Assembly: GCF_001436735.1 (NCBI RefSeq)
Contig: NZ_AYZE01000016.1
Coordinates: 62,001-126,000, forward strand
DNA length: 64,000 nucleotides
Reading direction: 5' to 3'
From: Liquorilactobacillus cacaonum DSM 21116
Lineage (GTDB): Bacteria > Bacillota > Bacilli > Lactobacillales > Lactobacillaceae
Shown: piece after piece, positions 1 through 9,271 of the stretch
Position numbering within the stretch: position 1 is the stretch's first letter
Layout of the letters: each line of letters starts with the position of its first letter
Program-made: the position numbers and the translations under genes
Notes under the pieces: generated by a model
Told to the model about the DNA's origin: nothing
Database searches by the model: none
Seen by the model: the letters and a program-made list of their open reading frames with translations, nothing else

Positions 1-849
1 GTTGCAGTGACAAGAAACAAGAATGAAAAATCAGGAGTTTCCTTAACTGAGAAAATAACTAAAATTAATGGCGTTAAGACAGTTGGACAACCAACACCTT
101 CAGCAGATGGAAAATATTTGATGGTAAGTATCATTCCAAAGACAGAGGCTAATGATAATCGGACAAAAAAGGTAGTTCAAAATGTCAGAAATATTCAAGG
201 CAAAAACTTAAATAAGGTAATGGTAACTGGCTCAACGGCTATGAATATTGATATCTCGAATAAGTTATTAGGTGCACTTCCAGAATTTTTAGGATTAATT
301 ACAATATTCACATTTATCTTGTTAATGATTGCGTTTAGATCATTTTTAATTCCGCTAGTGGCAGTTTTAGGATTTGTTTTGTCGTTAGCTGCAACATTAG
401 GGGTAATTGTATTTACAGTCCAAGAGGGGCATTTTGAGGGCCTGTTACATTTGCCTGGGAAAACAGCCATTCTAAACTTTTTACCGGTTTTAGTAGTTGG
501 AATTTTATTTGGCTTAGCTATGGATTATGAAGTGTTTCTAGTTAGTCGAATTCGAGAAGAATATTTAAAAACGGGAGATAATAAACAAGCGGTGTACGAA
601 GGGGTTCGACTAAGTGGAGGATCTATACTTGCAGCAGCTTTAATCATGATTTCGGTTTTTGCAAGTTTCTCATTTACAGACGAAATTATTATACAGATGA
701 TGGGTCTTTCATTAGCATTTGGCGTGTTTTTCGATGCCTTAGTAATAAGACTGATTCTAGTGCCGTCATTTATTAGCGTATTTGGTAAAGCAAATTGGTA
801 TTTCCCTAAATGGCTTGATAAAATCTTACCAAAATTCAATATTGAATAG
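1..849 (+). CDS. MMPL/RND-family membrane transporter, C-terminal part
   Basis: The reading frame is open at the left edge, so this is the last 282 residues of a larger protein. It shows the C-terminal membrane block of the MMPL family: hydrophobic helices around residues 95-145, then the signature GLAMDYEVFLVSRIREEY around residue 170, then paired helices in the last 80 residues. In this family the Asp-Tyr pair after the glycine-rich stretch belongs to the proton-relay segment. Members export lipids, peptides or drugs by proton antiport; the substrate cannot be told here. A hairpin terminator follows the stop codon, so the gene ends its own transcript ahead of the two-component genes. Which N-terminal half it has is unknown. 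Confidence 0.88.
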   Translation, partial: VAVTRNKNEKSGVSLTEKITKINGVKTVGQPTPSADGKYLMVSIIPKTEANDNRTKKVVQNVRNIQGKNLNKVMVTGSTAMNIDISNKLLGALPEFLGLITIFTFILLMIAFRSFLIPLVAVLGFVLSLAATLGVIVFTVQEGHFEGLLHLPGKTAILNFLPVLVVGILFGLAMDYEVFLVSRIREEYLKTGDNKQAVYEGVRLSGGSILAAALIMISVFASFSFTDEIIIQMMGLSLAFGVFFDALVIRLILVPSFISVFGKANWYFPKWLDKILPKFNIE

Positions 850-863
850 TTTGTTTTTTAAGT

Positions 864-898
864 AGGTATGCCATAATATAAATGGTATACCTTTTTTT
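864..898 (+). terminator. Rho-independent terminator of the MMPL gene
   Basis: Ten-base-pair stem (AGGTATGCCA with TGGTATACCT, one G-T pair) with a 9-nt loop, followed by a run of T. It lies directly after the MMPL stop codon. Confidence 0.85.
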
Positions 899-962
899 AG
901 TTAGGGTAATAGGTATGATTTATTCTTGTGGATGATTAAGCGAATATTTTTAGGAGTAAAAC

Positions 963-2138
963 ATGGTTAAATATGATAGGAAAAAATTGGTAATTCCACT
1001 ATTTGTGTGGCTATTGTTGTTATTTTTAACAACGCTGTATCTGTATGATAATTTGTATAGTCCAAAAAATTCAATTTATTTATTGGAAACCTTTGTTTTG
1101 TTAATAGTAATTATTGGTATCTATAGGTATCGGGTGAAAGCAGGGCTAACTTTAAAATTTGTATTATTAGTGTCAATATTTTATTTATTGATTTGTTTTT
1201 TGTATCAAATGGCAGCTATCATACTAATAATTGGGCTTTTTCCGTTGATTTTAGCTGACTATTATTTGTTCTATAAAAAAAAGCCTACTACAATAGTTGT
1301 GTTGACAATAATATTATTTGGCTATACTTTTTTGTTCTTAGACTTCTTTTTCCACCTTGTTAATACACTTATTAGTGTAGACGCGATAATATTGCTTACA
1401 TCAATTCTAATTTATTATTCAAAATTAATTAGACAGTTAATTGAAGAACGAGAAAAGAATCAACTTTTAAATCGTCAGATGAATCAAGCTTATCATGGAT
1501 TAGAGAAGATGGTTGTGGCACGTGAACGGAATTCGTTTGCTACACTTTTGCATGATACAGCTACACAAGACTTAATTGCAGTAAGCGTACAGTTAGAAAG
1601 TATTAATGGTCAGATTGATGAATTAGAAATAAATGATTTAAGAAAAAAAATAAGTAAAGTGAAGAATTTTGCTGATGATTCACAAAGAAATCTAAGAAAA
1701 AGTATAGCGAATTTAAAATTGATGACTGACAAAGTAAAAAGAAATGAAGAAGAAATATTACAGCCCATAATTAGCAGCTTTGAGCAAAAATATAATTTAC
1801 AAATTATCTATGCATCAAGTAAGCAAAATTTACGGTTAAAAGCTGCTTTAGAAATTAGCAAAATTTTGACAGAGTGTTTAAATAATGTGGTACGTCATTC
1901 AAAAAGCGAAGAGGTAGTAGTTGTTTCGAAAATTGAAAATGATAGGTATAAATTAATTGTTACAGATTTTGGAATTGGAATGCAGAAGAATAAATTACAT
2001 CAAAAGGTTAATCTTGGTTTAGAAAGTATTAGAAATAGTGTCAGAGATATGGGAGGAATTAGTAGAATCAGTAGTTCACCAGGTGAAGGAACTAGTATAA
2101 TAGTGGAACTACCAAAGGAAGTGGCAACTAATGGCTAG
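963..2138 (+). CDS. NarL-group sensor histidine kinase
   Basis: Membrane sensor kinase of 391 residues. About six hydrophobic segments fill residues 8-150 with almost no extracellular domain, so it probably senses within the membrane. A coiled region leads to a HisKA_3 dimerisation helix, LLHDTATQDL, with the phospho-acceptor His at residue 197. The HATPase domain follows, with the N-box (LNNVVRH, about residue 307), DFGIGM, and the glycine-rich LGLES and GEGTS stretches. The start is set by AGGAGT six bases upstream. It overlaps the response-regulator gene by 8 bp, so the pair is translationally coupled. The signal is unknown. The MMPL exporter upstream is separated by a terminator, so a link between them is only a guess. 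Confidence 0.93.
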   Translation: MVKYDRKKLVIPLFVWLLLLFLTTLYLYDNLYSPKNSIYLLETFVLLIVIIGIYRYRVKAGLTLKFVLLVSIFYLLICFLYQMAAIILIIGLFPLILADYYLFYKKKPTTIVVLTIILFGYTFLFLDFFFHLVNTLISVDAIILLTSILIYYSKLIRQLIEEREKNQLLNRQMNQAYHGLEKMVVARERNSFATLLHDTATQDLIAVSVQLESINGQIDELEINDLRKKISKVKNFADDSQRNLRKSIANLKLMTDKVKRNEEEILQPIISSFEQKYNLQIIYASSKQNLRLKAALEISKILTECLNNVVRHSKSEEVVVVSKIENDRYKLIVTDFGIGMQKNKLHQKVNLGLESIRNSVRDMGGISRISSSPGEGTSIIVELPKEVATNG

Positions 2139-2757
2139 TTATAAGATGATGTTTGTTGATGACCATCCGTTAATTGTTGATGGGATTGTTAATATTACAA
2201 AAAAAATTTCTGATGTTGAGGTAATTGCGACCGCTAATGATGCAAATGAGGCTTTGGAGTTACTTGATAAATTTGCAGAACAACTTGATATTTTGATATT
2301 TGATTACAGCATGCCAGGAATGAATGGCATTGAATTATTAAGAGAGATAAAAAAACGCAATTATCACTTTAGAAAGTTACTTTTGACAACCTTTGAAGAT
2401 TCAAATGTCTTTGACATAATGTTACAAGATGGGTTAGATGGAATAGTTCTTAAATCGGCAGCAGTCTCTGAAATTTTAGGAACAGCTAAATTTTTAGTAG
2501 ATAACCCTCAAAGTACAGTTGTTGGTACAGAGGTTAAGCAACTGGTTACAAGAAAAGAATCCCCGCTTTCAACACAAGATAGTGAAATCTTAATTTTGAT
2601 TGCAACAGGACATCATGTTAAAGAAATTGCAAAAGAAATGTCATTTAGTGAAAGAACAATTAAGTATCATCTGACAGAAATTTATAGTAAGTTGGGTGCG
2701 GTTAATCGTGCACAAGCAGTGGCAATTGCAATTAGCCAGAATTGGATTCAGCTTTAA
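2131..2757 (+). CDS. NarL/FixJ-type response regulator
   Basis: Response regulator of 208 residues and partner of the overlapping kinase. The receiver domain has the acidic pair in FVDDHP, the phospho-acceptor Asp at residue 58 (FDYSMPG), a Thr-Thr at the switch position (LLTTFED) and the conserved Lys in VLKSA. A LuxR-type helix-turn-helix fills the C-terminus (STQDSEILILIATGH, then KEIAKEMSFSERTIKYHL). It should be a DNA-binding transcription factor activated by phosphotransfer from the kinase. No target genes are evident beyond the neighbourhood. Confidence 0.94.
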   Translation: MASYKMMFVDDHPLIVDGIVNITKKISDVEVIATANDANEALELLDKFAEQLDILIFDYSMPGMNGIELLREIKKRNYHFRKLLLTTFEDSNVFDIMLQDGLDGIVLKSAAVSEILGTAKFLVDNPQSTVVGTEVKQLVTRKESPLSTQDSEILILIATGHHVKEIAKEMSFSERTIKYHLTEIYSKLGAVNRAQAVAIAISQNWIQL

Positions 2758-2765
2758 CAAAATAA

Positions 2766-2828
2766 AAAGTCTTCTTATAATTTCAAGATAGGGCTGAAGC
2801 ACCAAATCTGAAATTTAAAGGAGACTTT
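2766..2828. repeat. Long imperfect inverted repeat after the two-component genes
   Basis: The arm at 2766-2789 (begins AAAGTCTTCTTATAATTTCA) is complementary to 2806-2828 with a few mismatches and one bulge, leaving a 16-nt loop containing GGGCTGAAGC. The RNA would form a hairpin of about 22 bp. There is no T-run directly after it, so it is not a classical terminator. It may be a transcript-end or processing structure, or a small repeat element. Confidence 0.55.
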
Positions 2829-2895
2829 GTGATTGAGAAAAAATAGTGATTTTTTCGATTAATGAAAGATTAACTTTTTCAGTTAGAAATGTTAA

Positions 2896-3864
2896 TTATT
2901 TAGTATTTTTTATGATATCAGTAATCATTTTTAATGATTGGCGGCCTTCTGGGATTGGGAGTAATGAAAAGGCATGCGGCATTTTGCTAAAATAATGAGT
3001 TGAAATCTCATAGCCATTTTCATCAGCCAGGTTCTGCAATTTTAAAACATCCGCATAAAAAATATCATAGCTACCTACGAATTGATAGATTGGTGGTAAA
3101 TTGTCTAAGTTGCCGTAGATTGGACTAACTTTTGGATCTTTGATATCCAAATTGCCTGCGTATTCACTACCTTGGAAAGAAAGCTCCTTATAATCACCCA
3201 ACAAGAAATCATACTTGGAGATGCTTTCGATTTGTGGATTACTATTTGTTATATCAAGCCAAGGGGATAATAGGACTGCTAATTTAGGCAATTTAATTTG
3301 TTTATCCCGCAAGATTTGGATTAATGACAAGACCATTCCACCACCAGCAGAATCGCCCATAAGGATAATCTCACTTTCACCGCTATCTAATAGTGTAAGG
3401 TAATTTTTCTCAATAAATTCGAGAGTTTCAGTTGCCTTATGGTGAGGTGCTTTAGGATAGACAGGCATGATGATTCGGGCATTATTGGCTTCAGAAATTG
3501 TTTTTAGTGTTTTAAAATGAAAGGGTGTTGGATCAGACCAAAAAGCACCGCCGTGTAGATAAAAAATTGTACATGTCGGATTTTTCCCAGATGGAATTCT
3601 TTCGAGTGTCTCATCGTAGCCAGGATTGTAGTCGAACTGATAAAGCTGTTTGGCATATTTTGGCAGCTGAAATCCGATTATACTTTTGGTGAATGCTTTA
3701 TGATACTCTGCAGGATCATGAAAATTATGAGTTTTAATTACATGATTACCAATATCTTGCAATATAAGAGATGAGAGACTACGGTTTTCTTTAACTGCTT
3801 GGATTTTTTTTGCTCCTAGAACACCAAGTGTTAGTAATGTAGCGATTTTAGATATTTTGTTCAT
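2896..3864 (-). CDS. Alpha/beta hydrolase (esterase/lipase, HSL type)
   Basis: Protein of 322 residues. After a hydrophobic N-terminal stretch (residues 5-20, possible membrane anchor) it carries the hormone-sensitive-lipase pattern: HGGAFW oxyanion motif near residue 103, nucleophile elbow GDSAGGG near residue 170, an Asp in GSYDIF and a His in MPHAF near the C-terminus. These make a Ser-Asp-His triad. The predicted role is hydrolysis of short-chain esters. The start is backed by GGAGGG upstream. The gene stands alone and has an 8-bp-arm dyad close upstream that could be an operator. Confidence 0.88.
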   Translation of the reverse strand: MNKISKIATLLTLGVLGAKKIQAVKENRSLSSLILQDIGNHVIKTHNFHDPAEYHKAFTKSIIGFQLPKYAKQLYQFDYNPGYDETLERIPSGKNPTCTIFYLHGGAFWSDPTPFHFKTLKTISEANNARIIMPVYPKAPHHKATETLEFIEKNYLTLLDSGESEIILMGDSAGGGMVLSLIQILRDKQIKLPKLAVLLSPWLDITNSNPQIESISKYDFLLGDYKELSFQGSEYAGNLDIKDPKVSPIYGNLDNLPPIYQFVGSYDIFYADVLKLQNLADENGYEISTHYFSKMPHAFSLLPIPEGRQSLKMITDIIKNTK

Positions 3865-3889
3865 ACAAATCCCTCCTAATGTTTATTAA

Positions 3890-3911
3890 GTTAAGAAAAG
3901 GTGTTCTTAAC
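3890..3911. promoter_or_regulatory. Perfect dyad upstream of the esterase gene
   Basis: GTTAAGAA and TTCTTAAC arms are separated by 6 nt, 26 bp before the esterase start codon. Position and symmetry suit a repressor operator. The binding protein is unknown. Confidence 0.45.
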
Positions 3912-4102
3912 AGTCATGATACCTAAAATATCGAGTTAATACTACTAAGTAATCTTAAGGACTGCCAGCATTTTTTAGTAACCTGATTTAAGCCGGAAAA
4001 ATGTATTTTTGATGTGTATAAGTTATTTATCTGTTGATAAAGATTGCACTTATTCACAATTCAGTATAGAGTTGTATGAGAAACATAAAAAAGGAGAAAT
4101 AA

Positions 4103-5476
4103 ATGAGTAAACCACCAGTTACAAAGAATCAGAAACTTACGTTGACAATCAGCGATTTGACATACCAAGGAATGGGTGTTGGAAAAGTTGAACACTATCC
4201 GTTATTTATAGAAGATGCCTTACCAGATGAAGTTGTGGATATCACAGTAATAAAGGCAAGTAAGAATTATGGCTTTGCTAAAGTTATCAACAGACATAAT
4301 GACAGTCCACTTAGGACAGATGGAATTAACAAAACTTATACACAAACGGGGATTGCACCATTACAACATTTGAAGTATGATGCACAACTTGAATTCAAGC
4401 GGAATCAAGTTGTTGAATTATTGAAAAAATCGCATTTGGAAGAAATTGCGGTCGCAGATGTTTTAGGGATGGATGAACCAGCTCACTACCGTAACAAGGC
4501 ACAAGTTCCTGTGCGGATGGTAAAAAATCAACTTGAAACTGGTTTTTTCAAGAAGAATAGTCACACCTTTGTTCCGATGGAAGATTATCTTATTCAAGAT
4601 GAGCGAATCGATGAAGTTATTAAAGCTGTTAGAGATATTTTGCGTAAGTATCTAATTAGTGCTTATGATGAAAAAGAACATAAGGGTGTTGTCCGCCATA
4701 TAATTGTTCGCCGTGGACATTATTCACATGAAGTGATGGTGGTGTTAGTAACTCGTGCGAAGAAGATTCCTGAATCAGATGAAGTTGTGGATGAAATTTT
4801 GAAAGCTTGCCCTGATGTAAAAACAATTGTGCAAAACATCAATCAAGAAAAGACAAATGTGATTTTGGGTAAAACAGAGAAAATTCTCGCAGGAACTGGG
4901 CACATCACAGATAGTTTGAATGGTATTAATTTTGAAATTTCAGCACATTCATTTTATCAGGTGAATTCAATACAAACCGAAAAAATTTATCAAAAGGTTG
5001 TTGAAGCTGCAGGATTAACCGGTAAAGAAACAGTAATTGATGCATATTGTGGGATTGGGACAATTTCCTTAAACCTAGCACAAAAGGCTGCAAAAGTTTA
5101 TGGGGTTGAGATCATTCCTGAGGCTATTGAAGATGCTAAGAAGAATGCGGCTGTTAATAAAATTGGGAATGCTGTGTTTGAAGTTGGAACGGCCAGTGAG
5201 TGGATGACTAAGTGGGCAGAAGATGGTGTCAAACCAGATGTTGTTGTTTTTGATCCACCAAGAAAAGGACTAGAACCTGAAGTTATCAACAGTACTGTTG
5301 AGTTATCCCCAGAAAAGATTGTATATGTGAGTTGCAATCCAGCAACTTTGGTCCGTGACATCCAGTTATTCACAGAACAAGGTTATGAAGTAACTCAGCC
5401 AATTCAACCGGTTGATCAATTTCCAATGACAGTACACATTGAAAGTGTTACAGTAATGAAACGTAAAAAAGCATAG
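4103..5476 (+). CDS. rlmD: 23S rRNA (uracil-C5)-methyltransferase, RlmCD/RumA family
   Basis: Methyltransferase of 457 residues. An N-terminal TRAM RNA-binding domain (residues 5-65) is followed by a central domain and a SAM-dependent catalytic domain with DAYCGIGTISL (SAM loop), FDPPRKG and YVSCNPATLVRD, whose Cys is the nucleophile that attacks uracil C6. The C-terminal Glu in HIESV fits the general base. Only three cysteines are present, so the iron-sulfur cluster of E. coli RlmD is absent. In Gram-positive bacteria a single such enzyme can modify both U747 and U1939. AAAGGAG precedes the start, and a hairpin terminator follows. Confidence 0.9.
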   Translation: MSKPPVTKNQKLTLTISDLTYQGMGVGKVEHYPLFIEDALPDEVVDITVIKASKNYGFAKVINRHNDSPLRTDGINKTYTQTGIAPLQHLKYDAQLEFKRNQVVELLKKSHLEEIAVADVLGMDEPAHYRNKAQVPVRMVKNQLETGFFKKNSHTFVPMEDYLIQDERIDEVIKAVRDILRKYLISAYDEKEHKGVVRHIIVRRGHYSHEVMVVLVTRAKKIPESDEVVDEILKACPDVKTIVQNINQEKTNVILGKTEKILAGTGHITDSLNGINFEISAHSFYQVNSIQTEKIYQKVVEAAGLTGKETVIDAYCGIGTISLNLAQKAAKVYGVEIIPEAIEDAKKNAAVNKIGNAVFEVGTASEWMTKWAEDGVKPDVVVFDPPRKGLEPEVINSTVELSPEKIVYVSCNPATLVRDIQLFTEQGYEVTQPIQPVDQFPMTVHIESVTVMKRKKA

Positions 5477-5498
5477 ATGTACCAAGATCAAGATATGG

Positions 5499-5532
5499 AG
5501 CAGTTCTGGCAGATGCTGGGGCTGCTTTTTTT
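5499..5532 (+). terminator. Probable terminator of the rRNA methyltransferase gene
   Basis: AGCAGTTC pairs with GGGCTGCT (two G-U pairs) and is followed by seven T. Confidence 0.65.
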
Positions 5533-5669
5533 GTGGTAAAATAACGATGTTAGAGGTAATCGTAGAGTTGACAGCTTTTACACCGCGAGGTTGATAGATT
5601 GATTGTGGTATTTTCGATTACATTTACATGATATAACATATTATCGAGTTCTCGAGGGAGACAAGGATT

Positions 5670-6506
5670 ATGAAGCAGATTTTTATATTTTCAGATATAC
5701 AAAAAGATAATATTTCATATTTTGAACGTGAACCAGCCATCTTGATTTCAATGAGTCGTAATGATTTACCATATTTGAAAGAACAAGATTTTGCGAATTA
5801 TCCTGCAGTCTATGTTTTGATTGGTGGAAATAAGCGATATGTAGGTCAAGCTGCTGGACAATCCATTTCACTTCGTTTATCTCAGCATTTTCTAAAAGAA
5901 GATAAAGCCTGGGTTGAATCTGTCTTATTTTTTGCAAGAGCAGATGGAAAAATGTCAAAAGCAGATACTGATTATCTCGAGAAACGATTGATTCAAGATT
6001 TTCAAGAAAAATCCGATTATGAAATGATGAATTCAACAGCTGGAAATAATTCATATATTGATAAACTTCAAAAGGCGAAATCGGACCAATTATATGATAC
6101 GGTATTTGAAATCATTGATGAGATTGCAAATATTGATTTATTTGGTTCCTCTGAAGGTAACGAGATAACGATTGGTGAAATTAGCGCGAGTAGTCAATTT
6201 CAAATAGCATATGATGGCAAAATATTAAAATCAAAATCAGCTCGTAGTTTATTGATTGATTTTGTATCACAGTTATTTGTTGATGAAAAGTACAATGATC
6301 AATTACAGGAATTAATTGTTGATGAAACACCTTCATTTGCGATGATTCTAGGGCGCAAACCTTCCACATACAAAGGAAGAGCTAATTCTGCAATTGTTGC
6401 TGACGGTGTATGGGTTTATGCAAATTTCAATAAAAAGAATGTTAGAATCAAAATTGAAAAATTGGCTCAGCAGTTGGATATTCCAGTTAAAATTAAGTGG
6501 AATTAG
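5670..6506 (+). CDS. GIY-YIG nuclease-fold protein with DUF4357-like C-terminus
   Basis: Protein of 278 residues. Residues 45-75 read VYVLIGGNKRYVGQA, matching the two short strands of the GIY-YIG core. An Arg follows in LRLSQHF and a Glu in DYLEKRLIQ, at positions where this fold has catalytic residues. The C-terminal part (SARSLL..., FAMILGRKPSTYKG) resembles DUF4357, often joined to GIY-YIG domains. Such proteins are often called nucleases, but biochemical roles are mostly untested. It is monocistronic: GGGAG lies upstream and a clear terminator downstream. The flanking genes give no function. Confidence 0.72.
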   Translation: MKQIFIFSDIQKDNISYFEREPAILISMSRNDLPYLKEQDFANYPAVYVLIGGNKRYVGQAAGQSISLRLSQHFLKEDKAWVESVLFFARADGKMSKADTDYLEKRLIQDFQEKSDYEMMNSTAGNNSYIDKLQKAKSDQLYDTVFEIIDEIANIDLFGSSEGNEITIGEISASSQFQIAYDGKILKSKSARSLLIDFVSQLFVDEKYNDQLQELIVDETPSFAMILGRKPSTYKGRANSAIVADGVWVYANFNKKNVRIKIEKLAQQLDIPVKIKWN

Positions 6507-6518
6507 TTTCTATCGAGC

Positions 6519-6550
6519 AGCCTTCAGTAATAATTTTGCTGAAGGTTTTT
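6519..6550 (+). terminator. Terminator of the GIY-YIG gene
   Basis: Perfect 7-bp stem CCTTCAG/CTGAAGG with an 11-nt loop and a T-run, beginning 15 bp after the stop codon. Confidence 0.85.
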
Positions 6551-6886
6551 ATATTTTTTGTCTATAGACTTGGTTGAGCTCACTTACATGCGTAAAAAAT
6601 GGTAAACCAAAACATTCCCTAAGATTTAAAATATAGGTGTCAAAGCTAAATACTTAAAAATCGAAAGAAAACGCTAAAATTGGCGAATAGTTTAAATAGG
6701 CTTGCACATAAAAAATGATTATGCAAATACCCATATTGTTTTCAAACAAAAGCATAGAAGAAAAGTCATATATAATGAATATCTAAGAGATTTGCGAAAG
6801 GATAAGTATACAGAAGTAAAGATTTTGGGGGTGTACTAACGATAGTTCACTTTTATAAGTATGATTAAATTACTTGTTACGATAAA
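6551..6886. other. Intergenic region before the mannosidase PTS operon
   Basis: No ORF of coding character. A TATAAT at 6771-6776 lacks a good -35 partner. G-rich stretches at 6826-6832 resemble a ribosome site but no start codon follows in a useful position. The operon promoter probably lies in the right half of this region. Confidence 0.5.
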
Positions 6887-6901
6887 ATGAAACCGTATTC
6901 A
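6887..6901 (+). promoter_or_regulatory. CcpA cre site before the PTS/mannosidase operon
   Basis: ATGAAACCGTATTCA matches the catabolite-responsive-element consensus WTGNAANCGNWNNCA at every fixed position and lies 17 bp before the regulator start codon. Binding of CcpA/HPr-Ser-P here would repress the whole operon when a preferred sugar is present. The function is inferred from the match and the gene context. Confidence 0.75.
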
Positions 6902-6918
6902 AAAAGGGGCGATGTTAA

Positions 6919-8808
6919 ATGATAAGAAAGAAAAGTTTGGATGCAAAGGATCAAGAAATTTTGAATCAGATGTTAAAACAAAGGACAATTCATTATCAAA
7001 ATATATCTGAAAGTACTGGGTATTCTAGAAAAACAATTGCTAATCATTTAAATCACATTGAAGAGTTTCTTGATGAATATAATATTGAGTTAATTAGAAA
7101 AAGGGGGAATGGTATACAAATAAAAGGTGATGTAAAGCAAATAAGTATGTTTAAAAAGGTGTATTTCGAAGAAGATGAATATACATTATCTTTATTGTCA
7201 AAGCTAATATTCTCTAATCATCCATTGAAAGTTCAAGAATTGGCTGATTTATTTTTTGTAAGTCGTACCCTAATTGAATCAAAAATTAAAAAGGTTAAAC
7301 CGATACTTGATAGATATGGTATTGCAATTAAAATTCAAGGACATGAAGGGCTAATTGTTGAAGGAGCTTCTAAGCAAAAAAGAAAGTTTGCGGCGGATTT
7401 ATTATATAAATTTTGGAATACGCAAAGTGATGAAGTAATTATCAATGAAGAAATACTGTCTAATATTCTTGATAAGAACTTGTTAGAAAAAATAATAAAG
7501 ATTACTTCAGATTTTATAAAAAATTCTAAATTGAATTTTTCGGATTATGAAAAAGAGTCATTAATAATTCATCTTGCTATATCCTTTTCTAGAATTAGTG
7601 AAAAAAGTGAATTCAAAAAGATTAAAATACCTGGAGTTCTTAATAAAGAGACACTTTGCTTAGTTAAGAAATTAGAAAAAGGATTCAAAATTAAAATTCC
7701 AGAAGCTGAGAAGAATTACTTAGATATCCATATTCGCTCAGTGAAAGCAGGAATGAATGAAAAAATTGATACCGACTATAATTCTGAATTATCTGAGTTT
7801 TTAGAGCAAAATATCGATGAATATGATACCAATCTATTGAATGGATTGACGCTACATCTGACACCTGCAATTAAAAGAATTAATTTCGGATTAAGTATTA
7901 GAAATCCCTTGAAACACGAAATAAAAAAAAATTTTGTTAGAGCTTACGAGGAAGCTCTAAAGTTAAGCAATCTGATTCAAATAAAATATTCCGTTAGTTT
8001 TGATGATGATGAGGTTTCATATATTGCATTACATTTTCAAGCGTATTTTGAGAGAGAAAAATCAATTTTTAGTGTTTATCTGGTTTGTAGTTCAGGGCTA
8101 GGAACGGCACAATTGCTTAAACAACGATTATTACAAAATTTTGCGAATCAATTAGAAATTTTAAAGGTATTGTCCAATAATGAATATCAAAATTTGAGTA
8201 TGGATGAAATAAGAAAAGCCGATTTAGTCATTGCAACCATTAATACAGTTAAGCGAGATGTACCGTTGATTGTTGTAACACCATTTTTAGATATTAGTGC
8301 AATTGGAGAAATAAAAGCAAGTTTAAGGAAAGTAACATATAGAAATAAAAAGTTTGGAATACGGAATTTAATCACGTTAGACAATATTATTATAAAAAAT
8401 AAACCTGTTACTTTTGAAGATGCAGTTACCGAGATAAGTAAAATTGCTGGGAAGAAAAAAATTTCAAATATAGGTTTAAAAGAGGCTATTTTAGAACGAG
8501 AAAAAATATCATCGACTTTTTATGATGAAGTAGGGTTACCACATGCTACAAAGGAAAATGTTAAACAATCAGCTGTTTTTGTTTTTATTTCTGAAAAGGG
8601 TATCTATAAAGAGTATGAAAAAGTAAATGTTTTATTTTTCTTACTTTTGGCGGATGATGCTAAACATTTTATTAATGAATTTTATGAATTTTTGAATGAT
8701 ATAGTTACGAATAAAAAGAAAATTAAAAAAATTATTAAAGCTACAACAAAAGCGGAAGTTATACATGAATTGGAATCAATAGAAAAAGAGGGTAGTGAGA
8801 ATGAGTGA
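6919..8808 (+). CDS. BglG/MtlR-type PTS-regulated transcription activator
   Basis: Regulator of 629 residues. Two N-terminal helix-turn-helix domains lie at about residues 5-60 and 85-150. Two PRD domains (residues 190-380) contain phosphorylatable His candidates in IIHLAIS, DIHIRS, LTLHLTP and ALHFQAY. An EIIB-like domain (VCSSGLGTAQLL, about residue 392) and an EIIA-like domain (GLPHATKENV, about residue 541) follow. Activity of this family is set by phosphorylation from HPr and the cognate EII proteins. It is the first gene of the PTS operon and overlaps the EIIA start by 8 bp, so it most likely controls its own operon. Confidence 0.92.
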   Translation: MIRKKSLDAKDQEILNQMLKQRTIHYQNISESTGYSRKTIANHLNHIEEFLDEYNIELIRKRGNGIQIKGDVKQISMFKKVYFEEDEYTLSLLSKLIFSNHPLKVQELADLFFVSRTLIESKIKKVKPILDRYGIAIKIQGHEGLIVEGASKQKRKFAADLLYKFWNTQSDEVIINEEILSNILDKNLLEKIIKITSDFIKNSKLNFSDYEKESLIIHLAISFSRISEKSEFKKIKIPGVLNKETLCLVKKLEKGFKIKIPEAEKNYLDIHIRSVKAGMNEKIDTDYNSELSEFLEQNIDEYDTNLLNGLTLHLTPAIKRINFGLSIRNPLKHEIKKNFVRAYEEALKLSNLIQIKYSVSFDDDEVSYIALHFQAYFEREKSIFSVYLVCSSGLGTAQLLKQRLLQNFANQLEILKVLSNNEYQNLSMDEIRKADLVIATINTVKRDVPLIVVTPFLDISAIGEIKASLRKVTYRNKKFGIRNLITLDNIIIKNKPVTFEDAVTEISKIAGKKKISNIGLKEAILEREKISSTFYDEVGLPHATKENVKQSAVFVFISEKGIYKEYEKVNVLFFLLLADDAKHFINEFYEFLNDIVTNKKKIKKIIKATTKAEVIHELESIEKEGSENE

Positions 8809-9271
8809 TAATATAAGTGAATTTATTTCTGAGAAAAATATTGTTCTAGATCTAAGTGCTTTAAATCAAGTAGATGCGATTAAAAAACTGGCAACTCTTT
8901 TGAAGGAAAATGGATATATTGATAATGCCTTTGCATTTCAGAGTGATGTTCTAGAAAGAGAGAAAGCGTCAACAACAGGAATTGGTAATGAATTGGCTAT
9001 TCCTCATGGTAAGAGTAAACATGTTATTAGAACGACAATGATGTTTGCCAAAAATGAAGATGGAATTGAATGGAATTCATTAGATGGTTCTAAAGTAAAG
9101 AATATTTTTTTAATGGCTGTTTCATCAGCGGATAAAGGCAATGAACATTTAAAAATGTTAGCAAATTTATCTGGTAAGTTAATGGATGACGATTTTGTGG
9201 AGGCAATAAAGAAAGCTGATTCAAAAGAAAAGATATTAAAAATATTACAAAAAAGGGGAAATGAAAGATGA
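8801..9271 (+). CDS. PTS EIIA component, fructose/mannitol family
   Basis: Separate EIIA protein of 156 residues, with active-site His69 in the motif ELAIPHGK. It accepts phosphate from HPr and passes it to the EIIB encoded next. I chose ATG 8801 because GAGGG stands eight bases before it; a GTG two codons upstream has poor spacing. It overlaps the regulator gene by 8 bp and the EIIB gene by 4 bp (ATGA), so translation of the three is coupled. Confidence 0.92.
   Translation: MSDNISEFISEKNIVLDLSALNQVDAIKKLATLLKENGYIDNAFAFQSDVLEREKASTTGIGNELAIPHGKSKHVIRTTMMFAKNEDGIEWNSLDGSKVKNIFLMAVSSADKGNEHLKMLANLSGKLMDDDFVEAIKKADSKEKILKILQKRGNER

Noticed and set aside
5683..6054. 123-codon ORF antisense to the GIY-YIG gene
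   Set aside because: No start signals; the GIY-YIG frame has the recognisable motifs.
6771..6776. TATAAT as promoter of the mannosidase PTS operon
   Set aside because: No acceptable -35 element lies 16-18 bp upstream, so I did not call it.
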